Source: Pedobacter planticolens (GTDB taxonomy: Bacteria; Bacteroidota; Bacteroidia; Sphingobacteriales; Sphingobacteriaceae). From it: 64,000 nt of DNA. Both the position numbers and the translations under genes were made by a program. The notes beneath the pieces are model-generated. The model did not search any database and was not told the DNA's origin. It worked only from the letters and a program-made list of their open reading frames with translations. The stretch spans positions 62,001 through 126,000 of the forward strand of contig NZ_WNXD01000001.1 in assembly GCF_014172375.1 (NCBI RefSeq), in the 5' to 3' direction. Below are positions 26,216-34,277 of this stretch, in pieces (position 1 is the first letter of the stretch; the number at the start of each line of letters is the position of its first letter).

Positions 26216-28510
26216 ATGATTAAGAAATTATTAACGACCGCTTTAATTTTTACTGCTTTAGGTGTATCAGCGCAAACCGTTGGTAAAATTACCGACCCTG
26301 TAGAATGGATAAATCCCCTAATGGGAACACAATCTAAACCAGATCTTTCAAACGGTAATACCTATCCAGCGATTGCTGTGCCATGGGGAATGAATTTTTG
26401 GACGCCACAAACGGGTAAGATGGGTAATGGTTGGGCCTATCAATACGACCAAGATAAAATTCGCGGTTTTAAACAAACTCATCAACCATCTCCTTGGATG
26501 AACGATTACGGCCAATTTGCCATTATGCCAGTTACTGGGAAATTAAAATTTACAGAAGACGATAGAGCGAGCTGGTTTACGCACAAAGCGGAAATCGCTA
26601 AACCCTATTATTACAGCGTTTATCTGGCGGATGCCAATGTAACAACGGAAATTACGCCGACAGAAAGAGCCGCACAATTCCGTTTTACTTTTCCTAAAAC
26701 AGACAGTGCTTTTGTAGTAGTGGATGCATTGAATAAAGGTTCCTATATCAAAATTATTCCGCAAGAGCGGAAAATTATTGGTTATACTACTAAATATGCT
26801 CGCGGTCCATTGCCAAGTAATTTTAAGAATTACTTCGTTATCTATTTTGATAAAGCATTTACACTAACCAAAACATGGTCGGGTAATAAATTAAATAATG
26901 AAGATTTAGAATTACAGAGCGACCATACGGGTGCAGTAATTGGTTTTAAAACAACCAATGGCGAAAAAGTAAATGCAAAAGTTGCTTCATCATTTATCAG
27001 TTTTGAACAGGCAGAAATTAGTTTGAAAAGAGAATTAGCTAATGATGCATTTGATGTAACTAAAGCAAAAGCGAAAGCAATTTGGAATAAAACTTTGAGC
27101 AGAATTTCTGTTGAAGGCGGAACGGTTGATCAGACTCGTACTTTTTATTCATCATTTTATAGAACACTTTTCTTCCCTAATAAACTATATGAAATTGATG
27201 CGAACAATAAAATTGTACATTGGAGCCCATATAATGGAAAAACGTTGCCAGGCTATATGTTTGCTGGTACAGGTTTTTGGGATACGTTTAGAGCATTATA
27301 TCCATTCTTAAACTTGGTTTATCCTTCCATAAATAAAGAAATGCAAGAAGGGTTAATTAACGATTACAAAGAGGGTGGATGGCTGCCAGAATGGAGTAGT
27401 CCGGGTTATGCAAATATTATGATTGGTAATAATTCTGCTTCTGTAGTGGCAGATGCTTACATTAAAGGTATGCGTGGGTATGATATTGAAAAGTTATGGG
27501 AAGCATTAAAACATGGCGCTAATAATGAAGGTCCAATAGACGCAGTAGGTCGTTCGGGTGTTAAATATTACAACGAATTAGGTTATGTACCTTTCGATGT
27601 TAAAGTGAATGAAAATGCTGCGAAAACGTTAGAATACGCATACGATGATTTTGCCATTTATCAGTTAGGGAAAGCGTTGGGTAAACCTGCAAGTGAAATT
27701 GATATTTATGCAAAGCGAAGCATGAATTATAAAAATTTATTTGATCCAGCCTCTGGCTTAATGCGTGGTAAAAATGCCGATGGAACTTTTCAATCGCCGT
27801 TTAGTCCGTTTAAATGGGGCGGTGCATTTACTGAAGGGAATAGCTGGCATTATACCTGGTCAGTTTTTCAAGATGTGGCTGGTTTAGCAAAGCTGATGGG
27901 AGGAAGTTCAAAGTTTGTAGAAAAACTTGATTCTGTTTTCTCTATGCCACCAGTTTTTGATGAAAGTGCGTATGGTGGCGTAATTCATGAAATTCGTGAA
28001 ATGCAAATTGCAAATATGGGCCAATATGCACATGGTAACCAACCCATACAACACATGATTTATTTGTACAATTATGGTGGTGCACCTTGGAAAGCTCAAT
28101 ATTGGGTTCGCGAAGCAATGAATAGATTGTATAAAGCTACACCAGATGGTTATTGTGGCGATGAAGATAATGGGCAAACATCTGCTTGGTATGTTTTCTC
28201 AGCCATGGGATTTTATCCTGTTACACCTGCGGTAGATCAATATGTAATTGGTGCACCATTGTTTAAAAAAGTAACATTAAACTTAGAAAATGGTAAAAAG
28301 GTAGTAATCAATGCTCCTGCAAATAGCGATGGTAATAGATATATTCAAACACTAAAAGTAAATGGTGTTAGTTATGATAAAAATTGGTTGAGCCATTCAG
28401 CTTTACAAAAAGGAGCGGTAATAGATTTTGGTATGTCGGCAATACCAAATAAAACTAGAGGAGTAAGTGAAAGTGCGTTTCCTTATTCGTTTTCTACCGC
28501 TAAGAAATAA
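26216..28510 (+). CDS. GH92 alpha-mannosidase
   Basis: 764 residues with a signal peptide (ending GVSAQ). The NGNTYPAIAVPWGMNFWTPQ segment, TGFWDTFRALYPF, EGNSWHYTWSVFQDVAGL and CGDEDNGQTSAWYVFSAMGF with the catalytic acidic residues are diagnostic. GH92 enzymes are calcium-dependent inverting exo-alpha-mannosidases (1,2 / 1,3 / 1,6). It is the last gene of the LacI-ROK-GH125-GH92 group; no SusC/SusD pair is adjacent. Confidence 0.95.
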   Translation: MIKKLLTTALIFTALGVSAQTVGKITDPVEWINPLMGTQSKPDLSNGNTYPAIAVPWGMNFWTPQTGKMGNGWAYQYDQDKIRGFKQTHQPSPWMNDYGQFAIMPVTGKLKFTEDDRASWFTHKAEIAKPYYYSVYLADANVTTEITPTERAAQFRFTFPKTDSAFVVVDALNKGSYIKIIPQERKIIGYTTKYARGPLPSNFKNYFVIYFDKAFTLTKTWSGNKLNNEDLELQSDHTGAVIGFKTTNGEKVNAKVASSFISFEQAEISLKRELANDAFDVTKAKAKAIWNKTLSRISVEGGTVDQTRTFYSSFYRTLFFPNKLYEIDANNKIVHWSPYNGKTLPGYMFAGTGFWDTFRALYPFLNLVYPSINKEMQEGLINDYKEGGWLPEWSSPGYANIMIGNNSASVVADAYIKGMRGYDIEKLWEALKHGANNEGPIDAVGRSGVKYYNELGYVPFDVKVNENAAKTLEYAYDDFAIYQLGKALGKPASEIDIYAKRSMNYKNLFDPASGLMRGKNADGTFQSPFSPFKWGGAFTEGNSWHYTWSVFQDVAGLAKLMGGSSKFVEKLDSVFSMPPVFDESAYGGVIHEIREMQIANMGQYAHGNQPIQHMIYLYNYGGAPWKAQYWVREAMNRLYKATPDGYCGDEDNGQTSAWYVFSAMGFYPVTPAVDQYVIGAPLFKKVTLNLENGKKVVINAPANSDGNRYIQTLKVNGVSYDKNWLSHSALQKGAVIDFGMSAIPNKTRGVSESAFPYSFSTAKK

Positions 28511-28531
28511 GTTTTATAAAAGAATTTTAGG

Positions 28532-28586
28532 CACAGATTAACAGATTAATACAGAATATTAGACATTCAAAATCTGTTAATCTGTG
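28532..28586. repeat. Perfect 16-bp inverted repeat between convergent genes
   Basis: CACAGATTAACAGATT (28532-28547) and AATCTGTTAATCTGTG (28571-28586) are exact reverse complements around a 23-base AT-rich loop. It follows the GH92 stop and precedes the convergent response regulator stop. It has no T tract, so it may be a dispersed intergenic repeat rather than a simple terminator. Confidence 0.65.
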
Positions 28587-28601
28587 GCTAAATATTTAAC
28601 C

Positions 28602-29246
28602 TTATGAACTAATTAGATTGGTTTTTAGCGCAAACTCATACAGCGCCACCGTAGAATCTGATAATTCTAATTTGCGCATAATATTTTTTCGATGTGTGTG
28701 CACTGTAAATTCCGAAAGATATAAACGCTCTGCAATATCCTTAGTTCTAAGATTTTGACAAACCAAGCGAATAATTTCTACCTCTCTTTTGGTTAATTTG
28801 TACTTTTTTAAGAAATCATCGAAATAAGAAAATTGAGTTTCTGGCATTTCTCTTTCATCAAAACTCGGGAAAACCTCTTTTCCATCCAGTACTTTTAAAA
28901 TGATATCAGCTAAGTTTTGTAGGTCATCAGATTTCACCATATAAGCACTTGCACCTCTATGTTTACAATCTTTTACCAGTTCAAACGAGTGGTAATTTGT
29001 AAGGACAATAATTTTAGCTTTAATCCTTTTATCTTTTAATTCATTTAAAGCTTTAAGCCCATCCAAACCAGGCATATTTAAATCTAAAAGGATAATATCT
29101 GCATCAGCCAATAGCGAAGAATTTAAAAGTTCTAGCCCATTATTTACCATTGCAATAATTTCAAATCGCTCATCGCTACTAAAATGAGCCTTTATACCTT
29201 GTAAAACTACAGGGTGGTCATCTGCTAATATCAATTTGATTTTCAT
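28602..29246 (-). CDS. NarL/LuxR-type response regulator
   Basis: 214 residues. The receiver domain has DDHP at residues 10-13 and the phospho-acceptor in ILLDLNMPGLDGL (about residue 55). The LuxR-type helix-turn-helix is at about 150-205 (LTKREVEIIRLVCQNLRTKDIA). Its start overlaps the kinase stop by four bases (ATGA), so it is the partner of the upstream histidine kinase. Confidence 0.93.
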   Translation of the reverse strand: MKIKLILADDHPVVLQGIKAHFSSDERFEIIAMVNNGLELLNSSLLADADIILLDLNMPGLDGLKALNELKDKRIKAKIIVLTNYHSFELVKDCKHRGASAYMVKSDDLQNLADIILKVLDGKEVFPSFDEREMPETQFSYFDDFLKKYKLTKREVEIIRLVCQNLRTKDIAERLYLSEFTVHTHRKNIMRKLELSDSTVALYEFALKTNLISS

Positions 29247-31495
29247 GGTTTTATAGCGTTTGGTATGGGTAGTTCAATCAATGCAAAAGTACCTGCATTT
29301 GGCTCTCCTTTTATCTCTAATTTACCAGATAAATAAGCAATATTAGTTTGTAATAATTTCATTCCCACACCTTCGGTCTCCGTATTTTCATCAGTAATTC
29401 CCCTTCCGTTGTCTTCAATATAAATCGTTATCGCGTTATCTAACTCAATAATCTGCACAAATAAATGAGTGGCTTGTGCATGTTTAATGGCATTATTTAA
29501 TATTTCCTGAATAATGCGATAAGCACTAAGTGTAAAGTTCTGTGGCCAATTTTTAGTGTCATCTAATCCTTCAATCACATGCTCTACACGTAAGCTATTT
29601 GCAGCTTTTATATTGGTGAGGAGGTCTAAAATAGCTGCTTTAAATCCATACTTTTCGAGTGCTATTGGCATTAAAGCATGACTGATATTTCTTACCGTCT
29701 CACTAATATCATTCATTAAATTTTTAGTAACTGCCAATTTATTTTCCGCACCACTACCAGATACAAACACATTATCCTGCAATGTATTAATATTTAGCTT
29801 CGCGATAGATAACATGGCGCCAACCTCATCATGCAATCGCCCAGCTATTCGTTTTTTCTCTTCTTCCTGAGCATCGGTAAGCGTGTTCATGATATCAATT
29901 CGATGCTGTTTTTTTAAATCGCTTAGCGTGGCATTATGCAAAAGTAAAGCTTGTTTTTTACGTTGTGATAAAATATAAGCCACACCGCCAAGCAATAAAA
30001 CCGCTATAGTAGCACCGATGATGATTAATAAATTTCGTTGTTTTTGTTGTTTAAGTTCTAGCTCTTGTACTTGTTTTTGTTTTTTTGCCAGTTCTAATTC
30101 TTTCTCTTTTTCATTTACGCTGTACTTGGTTGCGAGTTCATTTGAAATTTTAGATAAACTCATGTGATACAACGTGTCTTTCAAGTGCATTTCCTGCTTA
30201 AGGTTTTTAATCAATGTATCTTGCCCAACCGTATTATATTGAGTGAAGTTTTTCAAGGCATTCGCATAAATAAACCGTGTAGCAGGCGGCATTGAATATT
30301 GTTTGATTAAATTTTCTGCTTTTTTAAAATATAACGATGCCGAATCATTTTTCCCTTCTCGAGCATATAAACTAGCCAGTCCCGTCAAAATCTCAACATC
30401 AATATCTGGAGAAAATTGTTTGTTCATTTTTAGCTTAAAAGCCTTGGTGTAATTTGTTTTCGCCAATTTGTGGTTTTCTTTAGCATCAAAATATCGGCCT
30501 TCTGCTAACTGATATAGCTTACGAGAATGTAAACTGTTTTGATCCATACCATGCTTTTTATGGTCGGCATAATAACTCTCGAAATTGCTGTAATTCTTTA
30601 AATAAAATGACAAATTAATCATTTTACTAATGCTATTTCCTTTTTGTTGAGTAGTAGCATTAGGTAAATTAAATGTCTTTTCAGCATAGATGAAAGCATT
30701 CTTATAATCGCCATTTCTCTCATAGTTTCTAGATAAAATTTCAAAAAACGAACCAGTACGATCCGTCATCGCATTCTCTAAATCCGGAATAAGGTCTTTT
30801 AGAATAGTAAAAGCTTCATCGTCTTTATGCATGTTTATAAGCACATTGGCATACGAAAAACGGGTGTCTTTTAAAAGAGCTGGATTATTACTTTCCTTCG
30901 CTAATTTTAGCGCTAATTCGTAATTAGATTTTACCTTTTCGTTATTCCCTGTTTTCAAATCTAAGTTAACTCGATTTCTTAAATTCAATACTCGAGGTAT
31001 AATAAACTGAGGTTTATCTTTTGTAAATGCCTCAAGCTTATCATTATATAAAGTTGATTTTTCAACATCACCAATCCGAGTATAAACTCTCGTTAAATCA
31101 GACAACAGATTTACAACTGCCCTTTCTGGTAATTGACCTAAATAACTTTCAGCTTCTTTAATATATTTTACTGCATTTTCTTGATTACCCAAGCCTAATT
31201 CTACAATCGCTGTAACTGAAAGTAAACTAACAGTCAATTCATCTCTTTTTGTATCTCGAGTATATTGTAGCGCTTCCTCAAGTAAGTTTTTTAAATCACT
31301 AGAATAAATCATTCTTGGATTTCTGCAATAACGGACCAGTTGATTTACTTTATCAATTGATGCTGGCATAAATTTAATCTCTGAAATATCTTTTGGAGGA
31401 GGAGGGGCGCCTGGAGTTTGCGCTACTAAAATAGTACTCATGAGAATGAACACCAGCACTAGTGAGAATTTGAGAGCTGTAAATTTTGAGCGCAT
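29243..31495 (-). CDS. TPR-containing sensor histidine kinase
   Basis: 750 residues. Order: signal peptide (1-25), a periplasmic array of TPR-like helices (about 50-420), a coiled stretch, one membrane helix (about 487-507, LLIIIGATIAVLLLGGVAYI), a HisKA_3 dimerisation helix with the phospho-acceptor in GRLHDEVGAML (about residue 556), and an HATPase_c domain with EILNNAIKHA and EDNGRGI. It most likely senses an envelope signal and phosphorylates the overlapping NarL-type regulator. The TPR sensor layout is common in Bacteroidetes. Confidence 0.92.
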   Translation of the reverse strand: MRSKFTALKFSLVLVFILMSTILVAQTPGAPPPPKDISEIKFMPASIDKVNQLVRYCRNPRMIYSSDLKNLLEEALQYTRDTKRDELTVSLLSVTAIVELGLGNQENAVKYIKEAESYLGQLPERAVVNLLSDLTRVYTRIGDVEKSTLYNDKLEAFTKDKPQFIIPRVLNLRNRVNLDLKTGNNEKVKSNYELALKLAKESNNPALLKDTRFSYANVLINMHKDDEAFTILKDLIPDLENAMTDRTGSFFEILSRNYERNGDYKNAFIYAEKTFNLPNATTQQKGNSISKMINLSFYLKNYSNFESYYADHKKHGMDQNSLHSRKLYQLAEGRYFDAKENHKLAKTNYTKAFKLKMNKQFSPDIDVEILTGLASLYAREGKNDSASLYFKKAENLIKQYSMPPATRFIYANALKNFTQYNTVGQDTLIKNLKQEMHLKDTLYHMSLSKISNELATKYSVNEKEKELELAKKQKQVQELELKQQKQRNLLIIIGATIAVLLLGGVAYILSQRKKQALLLHNATLSDLKKQHRIDIMNTLTDAQEEEKKRIAGRLHDEVGAMLSIAKLNINTLQDNVFVSGSGAENKLAVTKNLMNDISETVRNISHALMPIALEKYGFKAAILDLLTNIKAANSLRVEHVIEGLDDTKNWPQNFTLSAYRIIQEILNNAIKHAQATHLFVQIIELDNAITIYIEDNGRGITDENTETEGVGMKLLQTNIAYLSGKLEIKGEPNAGTFALIELPIPNAIKP

Positions 31496-31603
31496 AATTA
31501 ACTCCTAAAATAACAATAAATAACAAAAATGATACGTGTTTAAATAAGAATTGAAAATAAAATGTTTCTAAATTCTCTAAACACCGAAATTCCCAGAAAT
31601 AAA

Positions 31604-31634
31604 TTTGTGAGCACTAAACTTTTAATTACTTTTG
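31604..31634 (+). promoter_or_regulatory. Consensus Bacteroidetes promoter of tRNA-Ala
   Basis: TTTG at 31604-31607, an exact 19-base spacer and TACTTTTG at 31627-31634 match the full TTTG-N19-TAnnTTTG consensus. The tRNA begins 11 bases after the -7 box. Confidence 0.85.
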
Positions 31635-31644
31635 CCATCCACCT

Positions 31645-31721
31645 GGGGGATTAGCTCATTTGGCTAGAGCGCTTCGCTGGCAGTGAAGAGGTGATCGGTT
31701 CGAATCCGATATTCTCCACCA
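31645..31721 (+). tRNA. tRNA-Ala (anticodon GGC), CCA encoded
   Basis: A 77-base cloverleaf. Acceptor GGGGGAT pairs with ATTCTCC (two G-T pairs), D stem GCTC/GAGC, anticodon stem CTTCG/TGAAG with loop CTGGCAG (anticodon GGC), T stem ATCGG/CCGAT with loop TTCGAAT, discriminator A and an encoded CCA. An integrase gene follows directly: the 3' end is the attachment site of a mobile element. Confidence 0.97.
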
Positions 31722-31924
31722 ACACCCGTAACGTATCTGATAATCAACGATTTAGGAGGTTGTCAGATACCTACTCAGCCAAAAGTCAGCCAAATTCGGA
31801 AAACCCCGAAATTAGGCCAGAAACAGCGGTGGGTAATCCGGCATTCTCCACGAAAACCTGTAATACATCTGATAATCAACATTTTAGTAGGTTGTCAGAT
31901 GTTAACTCAGCCAAAAATCAGCTA
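31707..31924. repeat. Attachment-site region: two tandem degenerate copies (period 132)
   Basis: Bases 31707-31792 (tRNA 3' end plus flank) and 31839-31924 align without gaps at a spacing of exactly 132 bases, each starting with an ATTCTCCAC tRNA-end core. Each contains a dyad: GTATCTGA/TCAGATAC (31733-31740, 31763-31770) in copy 1 and ACATCTGA/TCAGATGT (31865-31872, 31895-31902) in copy 2. The arms differ between copies by paired, compensating changes. The likely role is recombinase binding at attL plus an older or auxiliary attachment remnant. Confidence 0.75.
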
Positions 31925-31931
31925 CAGTTCT

Positions 31932-31939
31932 TATCTTTG
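31932..31939 (+). promoter_or_regulatory. Candidate -7 box of the integrase gene
   Basis: TATCTTTG matches TAnnTTTG and ends six bases before the ATG at 31946, implying an almost leaderless transcript. This supports the downstream start and not the longer frame that runs back into the tRNA. Confidence 0.5.
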
Positions 31940-31945
31940 GATTAC

Positions 31946-33142
31946 ATGGCAGCTCCAGATATACCTTATACCATTCCAAAACTGGTCAAAGGAAAACGGA
32001 TCACAACCGTTCCAAAGGGCAGCACGTGGGCAAAGGAAGAGGCCAAACAGAACTGGTATGTGGAATTCTTTTTCCATAATGCTGAAACCGATAAAATGGA
32101 ACGTTTCAGACCGACCAAAAACCTCAATAGGCTCAAAGACCCAAAAGAAAAGCTAAAACAGTTTTCAAGGTTATGTGATGCTTACAAGATTGCCTTAGAG
32201 GGCGGATGGAGTCCGATTGATGAAAAAGCGAACGATAGATTGAAAAGGCAGGTGTCCTCTCTGACCCTAGAAGCCGCCAAGGATCTTTTTGAAGAATACC
32301 ATATTGCAAAGGGAACAAGAAAGAAATCCCGTCAATCTTATCTATCTAAGATCAATCAGTTCGTTGCCTATTATGGACCTGATAAAAGGGTAAGTGAAAT
32401 TTCAGATTATGAGATCACCGAGTTTCTGAACTTCATGGAAAAGAAACGCGAATGGACTGGAGTTACCTATAACAGCTCAAGGATCATCCTTAACAATTAT
32501 TTCAGGTACCTGAAGATCAATAAATATATCGCTGAAAATCCCGTGACCGATATCGAGACCAGAACAAAAATCCCGACCGAATCGCATCAGGTATTTTCCG
32601 ATAAGGACTTCAAGACAATTATGAAATGGCTGAATGAGCACGACCAATATTGTCTTTTCTTTGTGAAGATGATATACTATACCTGCATCAGGCCTAAAGA
32701 ACTGCGCTATCTTCAATTGAAGCACATCAATCTTGCTCAGCGTGTGATTACCGTTCCTGCAAGCATTTCCAAGAATAAAAAGTCCTTGCCTGTTAGTATT
32801 GATGAAAGCCTGAGCCGTGAACTGAAAGCACTTAAATTATCTTCCCATGAGGAGACCGATTATTTACTGGGCTCGACCGAAACGATTATTAGCGGAAAAA
32901 GGATAGGGGAAAATACACCGTACAACCGTTTCCAGAAATGCTTAAAGGCCACAAAGCTCGATAAGAAAAACTACACACTATATTCCTTCAAGCATTTTTC
33001 CAATGTAAAGAAATTTAAGGCGGGATGGACGTTGGCCGAAATCTGTGCTGCCAACAGACATGGAAGTCTGGTTGAGACCGAAACTTATCTAAAGGATCTT
33101 TTGAAATTTGTGAAGAACGATAAAACTATCCCGAAAATTTAG
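31946..33142 (+). CDS. Tyrosine recombinase (integrase) of the tRNA-Ala element
   Basis: 398 residues from the ATG at 31946 (MAAPDIPYTIPK). The frame is open back to 31691, inside the tRNA, but that part is attachment-site repeat. A core-binding SAM-like domain (about residues 120-205) precedes the catalytic domain: Arg I in YTCIRPKELR, Lys in SISKNKKSLPV, then LYSFKHFSN where HxxR is expected, the HGS box in ANRHGSLVETETY and the Tyr nucleophile in TETYLKD. Box II reads YxxK rather than HxxR. It would integrate and excise the element at the tRNA 3' end. Confidence 0.9.
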   Translation: MAAPDIPYTIPKLVKGKRITTVPKGSTWAKEEAKQNWYVEFFFHNAETDKMERFRPTKNLNRLKDPKEKLKQFSRLCDAYKIALEGGWSPIDEKANDRLKRQVSSLTLEAAKDLFEEYHIAKGTRKKSRQSYLSKINQFVAYYGPDKRVSEISDYEITEFLNFMEKKREWTGVTYNSSRIILNNYFRYLKINKYIAENPVTDIETRTKIPTESHQVFSDKDFKTIMKWLNEHDQYCLFFVKMIYYTCIRPKELRYLQLKHINLAQRVITVPASISKNKKSLPVSIDESLSRELKALKLSSHEETDYLLGSTETIISGKRIGENTPYNRFQKCLKATKLDKKNYTLYSFKHFSNVKKFKAGWTLAEICAANRHGSLVETETYLKDLLKFVKNDKTIPKI

Positions 33143-33148
33143 AAAAGG

Positions 33149-33463
33149 CTATTTTTTGCGTTTTCTTGGTATGCCGAGCAATATTTCCGCGAGAAATTTT
33201 TCCGTCAGGTTTTTTTCTTTCTCAAGGGCATCTTTTGGGAAGTGCAGTGAATGTATTTCGTTGATTTTTTTGCTTATGTATTCTATCCGGTTAAATCCTT
33301 CGTCCAGGCGATCCATTTTTTGCGAGAGGGTTGAGACGACCTCTATTAGGGATTTAATGATTTCCTCCAAGGTTTCCTTGTCCCCATAATTGCCCCTGCA
33401 CAATTTATCGGACGGCTCTGCTTGGAGGGCATCAGGTAACTGGTCAAGGCTTTGGATTTTCAT
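33149..33463 (-). CDS. Hypothetical coiled-coil protein of the mobile element
   Basis: About 104 residues if the start is MKIQSLDQLPDALQ at 33463; a start 12 codons earlier is possible. The C-terminal part (LEEIIKSLIEVVSTLSQKMD onward) is a predicted amphipathic helix or coiled coil ending in the basic tail RKRKK. It converges on the integrase with a six-base gap. Similar small proteins sit next to tRNA-associated integrases in Bacteroidetes elements; function is unknown, and a helper in excision or DNA binding is inference. Confidence 0.6.
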   Translation of the reverse strand: MKIQSLDQLPDALQAEPSDKLCRGNYGDKETLEEIIKSLIEVVSTLSQKMDRLDEGFNRIEYISKKINEIHSLHFPKDALEKEKNLTEKFLAEILLGIPRKRKK

Positions 33464-33872
33464 ATTATCTTGTATCTGACAAAGATTGCAAGTGTACACC
33501 TATGAATAGGTGTATGAACAGGGTTATAACCCTAAATACTAAATGTAGCAGACTCTCACCAAATTGTTTTTCCTCTTTTATAGATTGCTTCAAATTAATG
33601 TAGGTTATAACCCAGGTCATAATCCATTACCATAAAAACATCTCTGCAACTTTGGGTAAAGAAATTATCTGATGTGCAATCCAATGTTGCTAAGAAAATT
33701 TGATTCTGTGCCTGGGTTGAAAGAATGAACGAACGTCTTTTGATTTCTATTAAGGTAATTCTGGCAAACGCTGGGTTTGCAGCAAGATGTACCAATGCAT
33801 GCGCATTGGAAATCTTGCCGTCCTTTTGGCCGGAGAATTACTCGGAACTCGTAATTCTAAAAGTAGTAGAAA
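33464..33872. other. Non-coding control region of the mobile element
   Basis: No convincing gene. It holds the dyad TACACCTAT-GA-ATAGGTGTA (33495-33514), the 12-base palindrome GGGTTATAACCC (33521-33532), a second GGTTATAACCC (33603-33613) and the oriT-like hairpins listed separately. A 66-codon minus frame at 33595-33795 overlaps these sites and has no coding look. Confidence 0.6.
33782..33858. other. Candidate origin of transfer (oriT) upstream of the mobilization genes
   Basis: GCAAGAT-gta-CCAATGC-ATGC-GCATTGG-aa-ATCTTGC (33782-33818) forms a 14-pair imperfect hairpin. A second dyad AGAATTAC/GTAATTCT (33834-33858) follows 15 bases later. The pair ends 15 bases before the first mobilization gene, the usual place of oriT in mobilizable elements. 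The nick site cannot be assigned by eye. Confidence 0.5.
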
Positions 33873-34277
33873 ATGTCAAAGAAAAAGACCAGCGAAGATG
33901 AACTGTTAAAGCACAATCTGATCATTCGGGTAAACGATGGACTGCATCAAACGTTGAATAAGCTACTAGTTGAAAGCGATTGCCAGAGCATAGCAGAAGT
34001 GGCAAGGAAAATCCTGACCAGCCAAAAGATCAACTGCTTTTATAAGGATGCGAGCATGAATGCGCCGATGGAAGAAATGGCACTGATCCGAAAGGAACTA
34101 AAAGCAATTGGGGTAAACATTAACCAGCAGACAAGGTATTTCAATGCCTGTAAAACTGATGCCGAAAAGAAGTTCCATAGTGACCAGACTTTAATACTTT
34201 TTACCAAGGTCGAGGGCAAAGTAGAAAGGCTTTTTGAACTCATTTCCAAACTGGCAGAACGATGGTTGCAAAAATAA
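33873..34277 (+). CDS. Small mobilization protein (relaxosome accessory, MobC/MbpA-like)
   Basis: 134 residues. A charged N-terminus is followed by LIIRVNDGLHQTLNKLLVES and SIAEVARKIL, which has the ribbon-helix-helix look of relaxosome DNA-binding proteins. The C-terminal half (MALIRKELKAIGVNINQQTRYFN) is the MobC-like helical region that contacts the relaxase. Its stop overlaps the relaxase start by 16 bases, giving translational coupling. It probably binds the adjacent oriT-like hairpins. Confidence 0.82.
   Translation: MSKKKTSEDELLKHNLIIRVNDGLHQTLNKLLVESDCQSIAEVARKILTSQKINCFYKDASMNAPMEEMALIRKELKAIGVNINQQTRYFNACKTDAEKKFHSDQTLILFTKVEGKVERLFELISKLAERWLQK

Noticed and set aside
31691..31945. 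N-terminal extension of the integrase frame back into the tRNA gene
   Set aside because: The extra 85 codons translate the tRNA 3' end and the 132-base attachment repeats, and a promoter-like box lies at 31932-31939; the ATG at 31946 is a better start.
33595..33795. 66-codon minus-strand frame in the mobile element control region
   Set aside because: It overlaps palindromes and the oriT-like hairpin and has no recognisable protein features.
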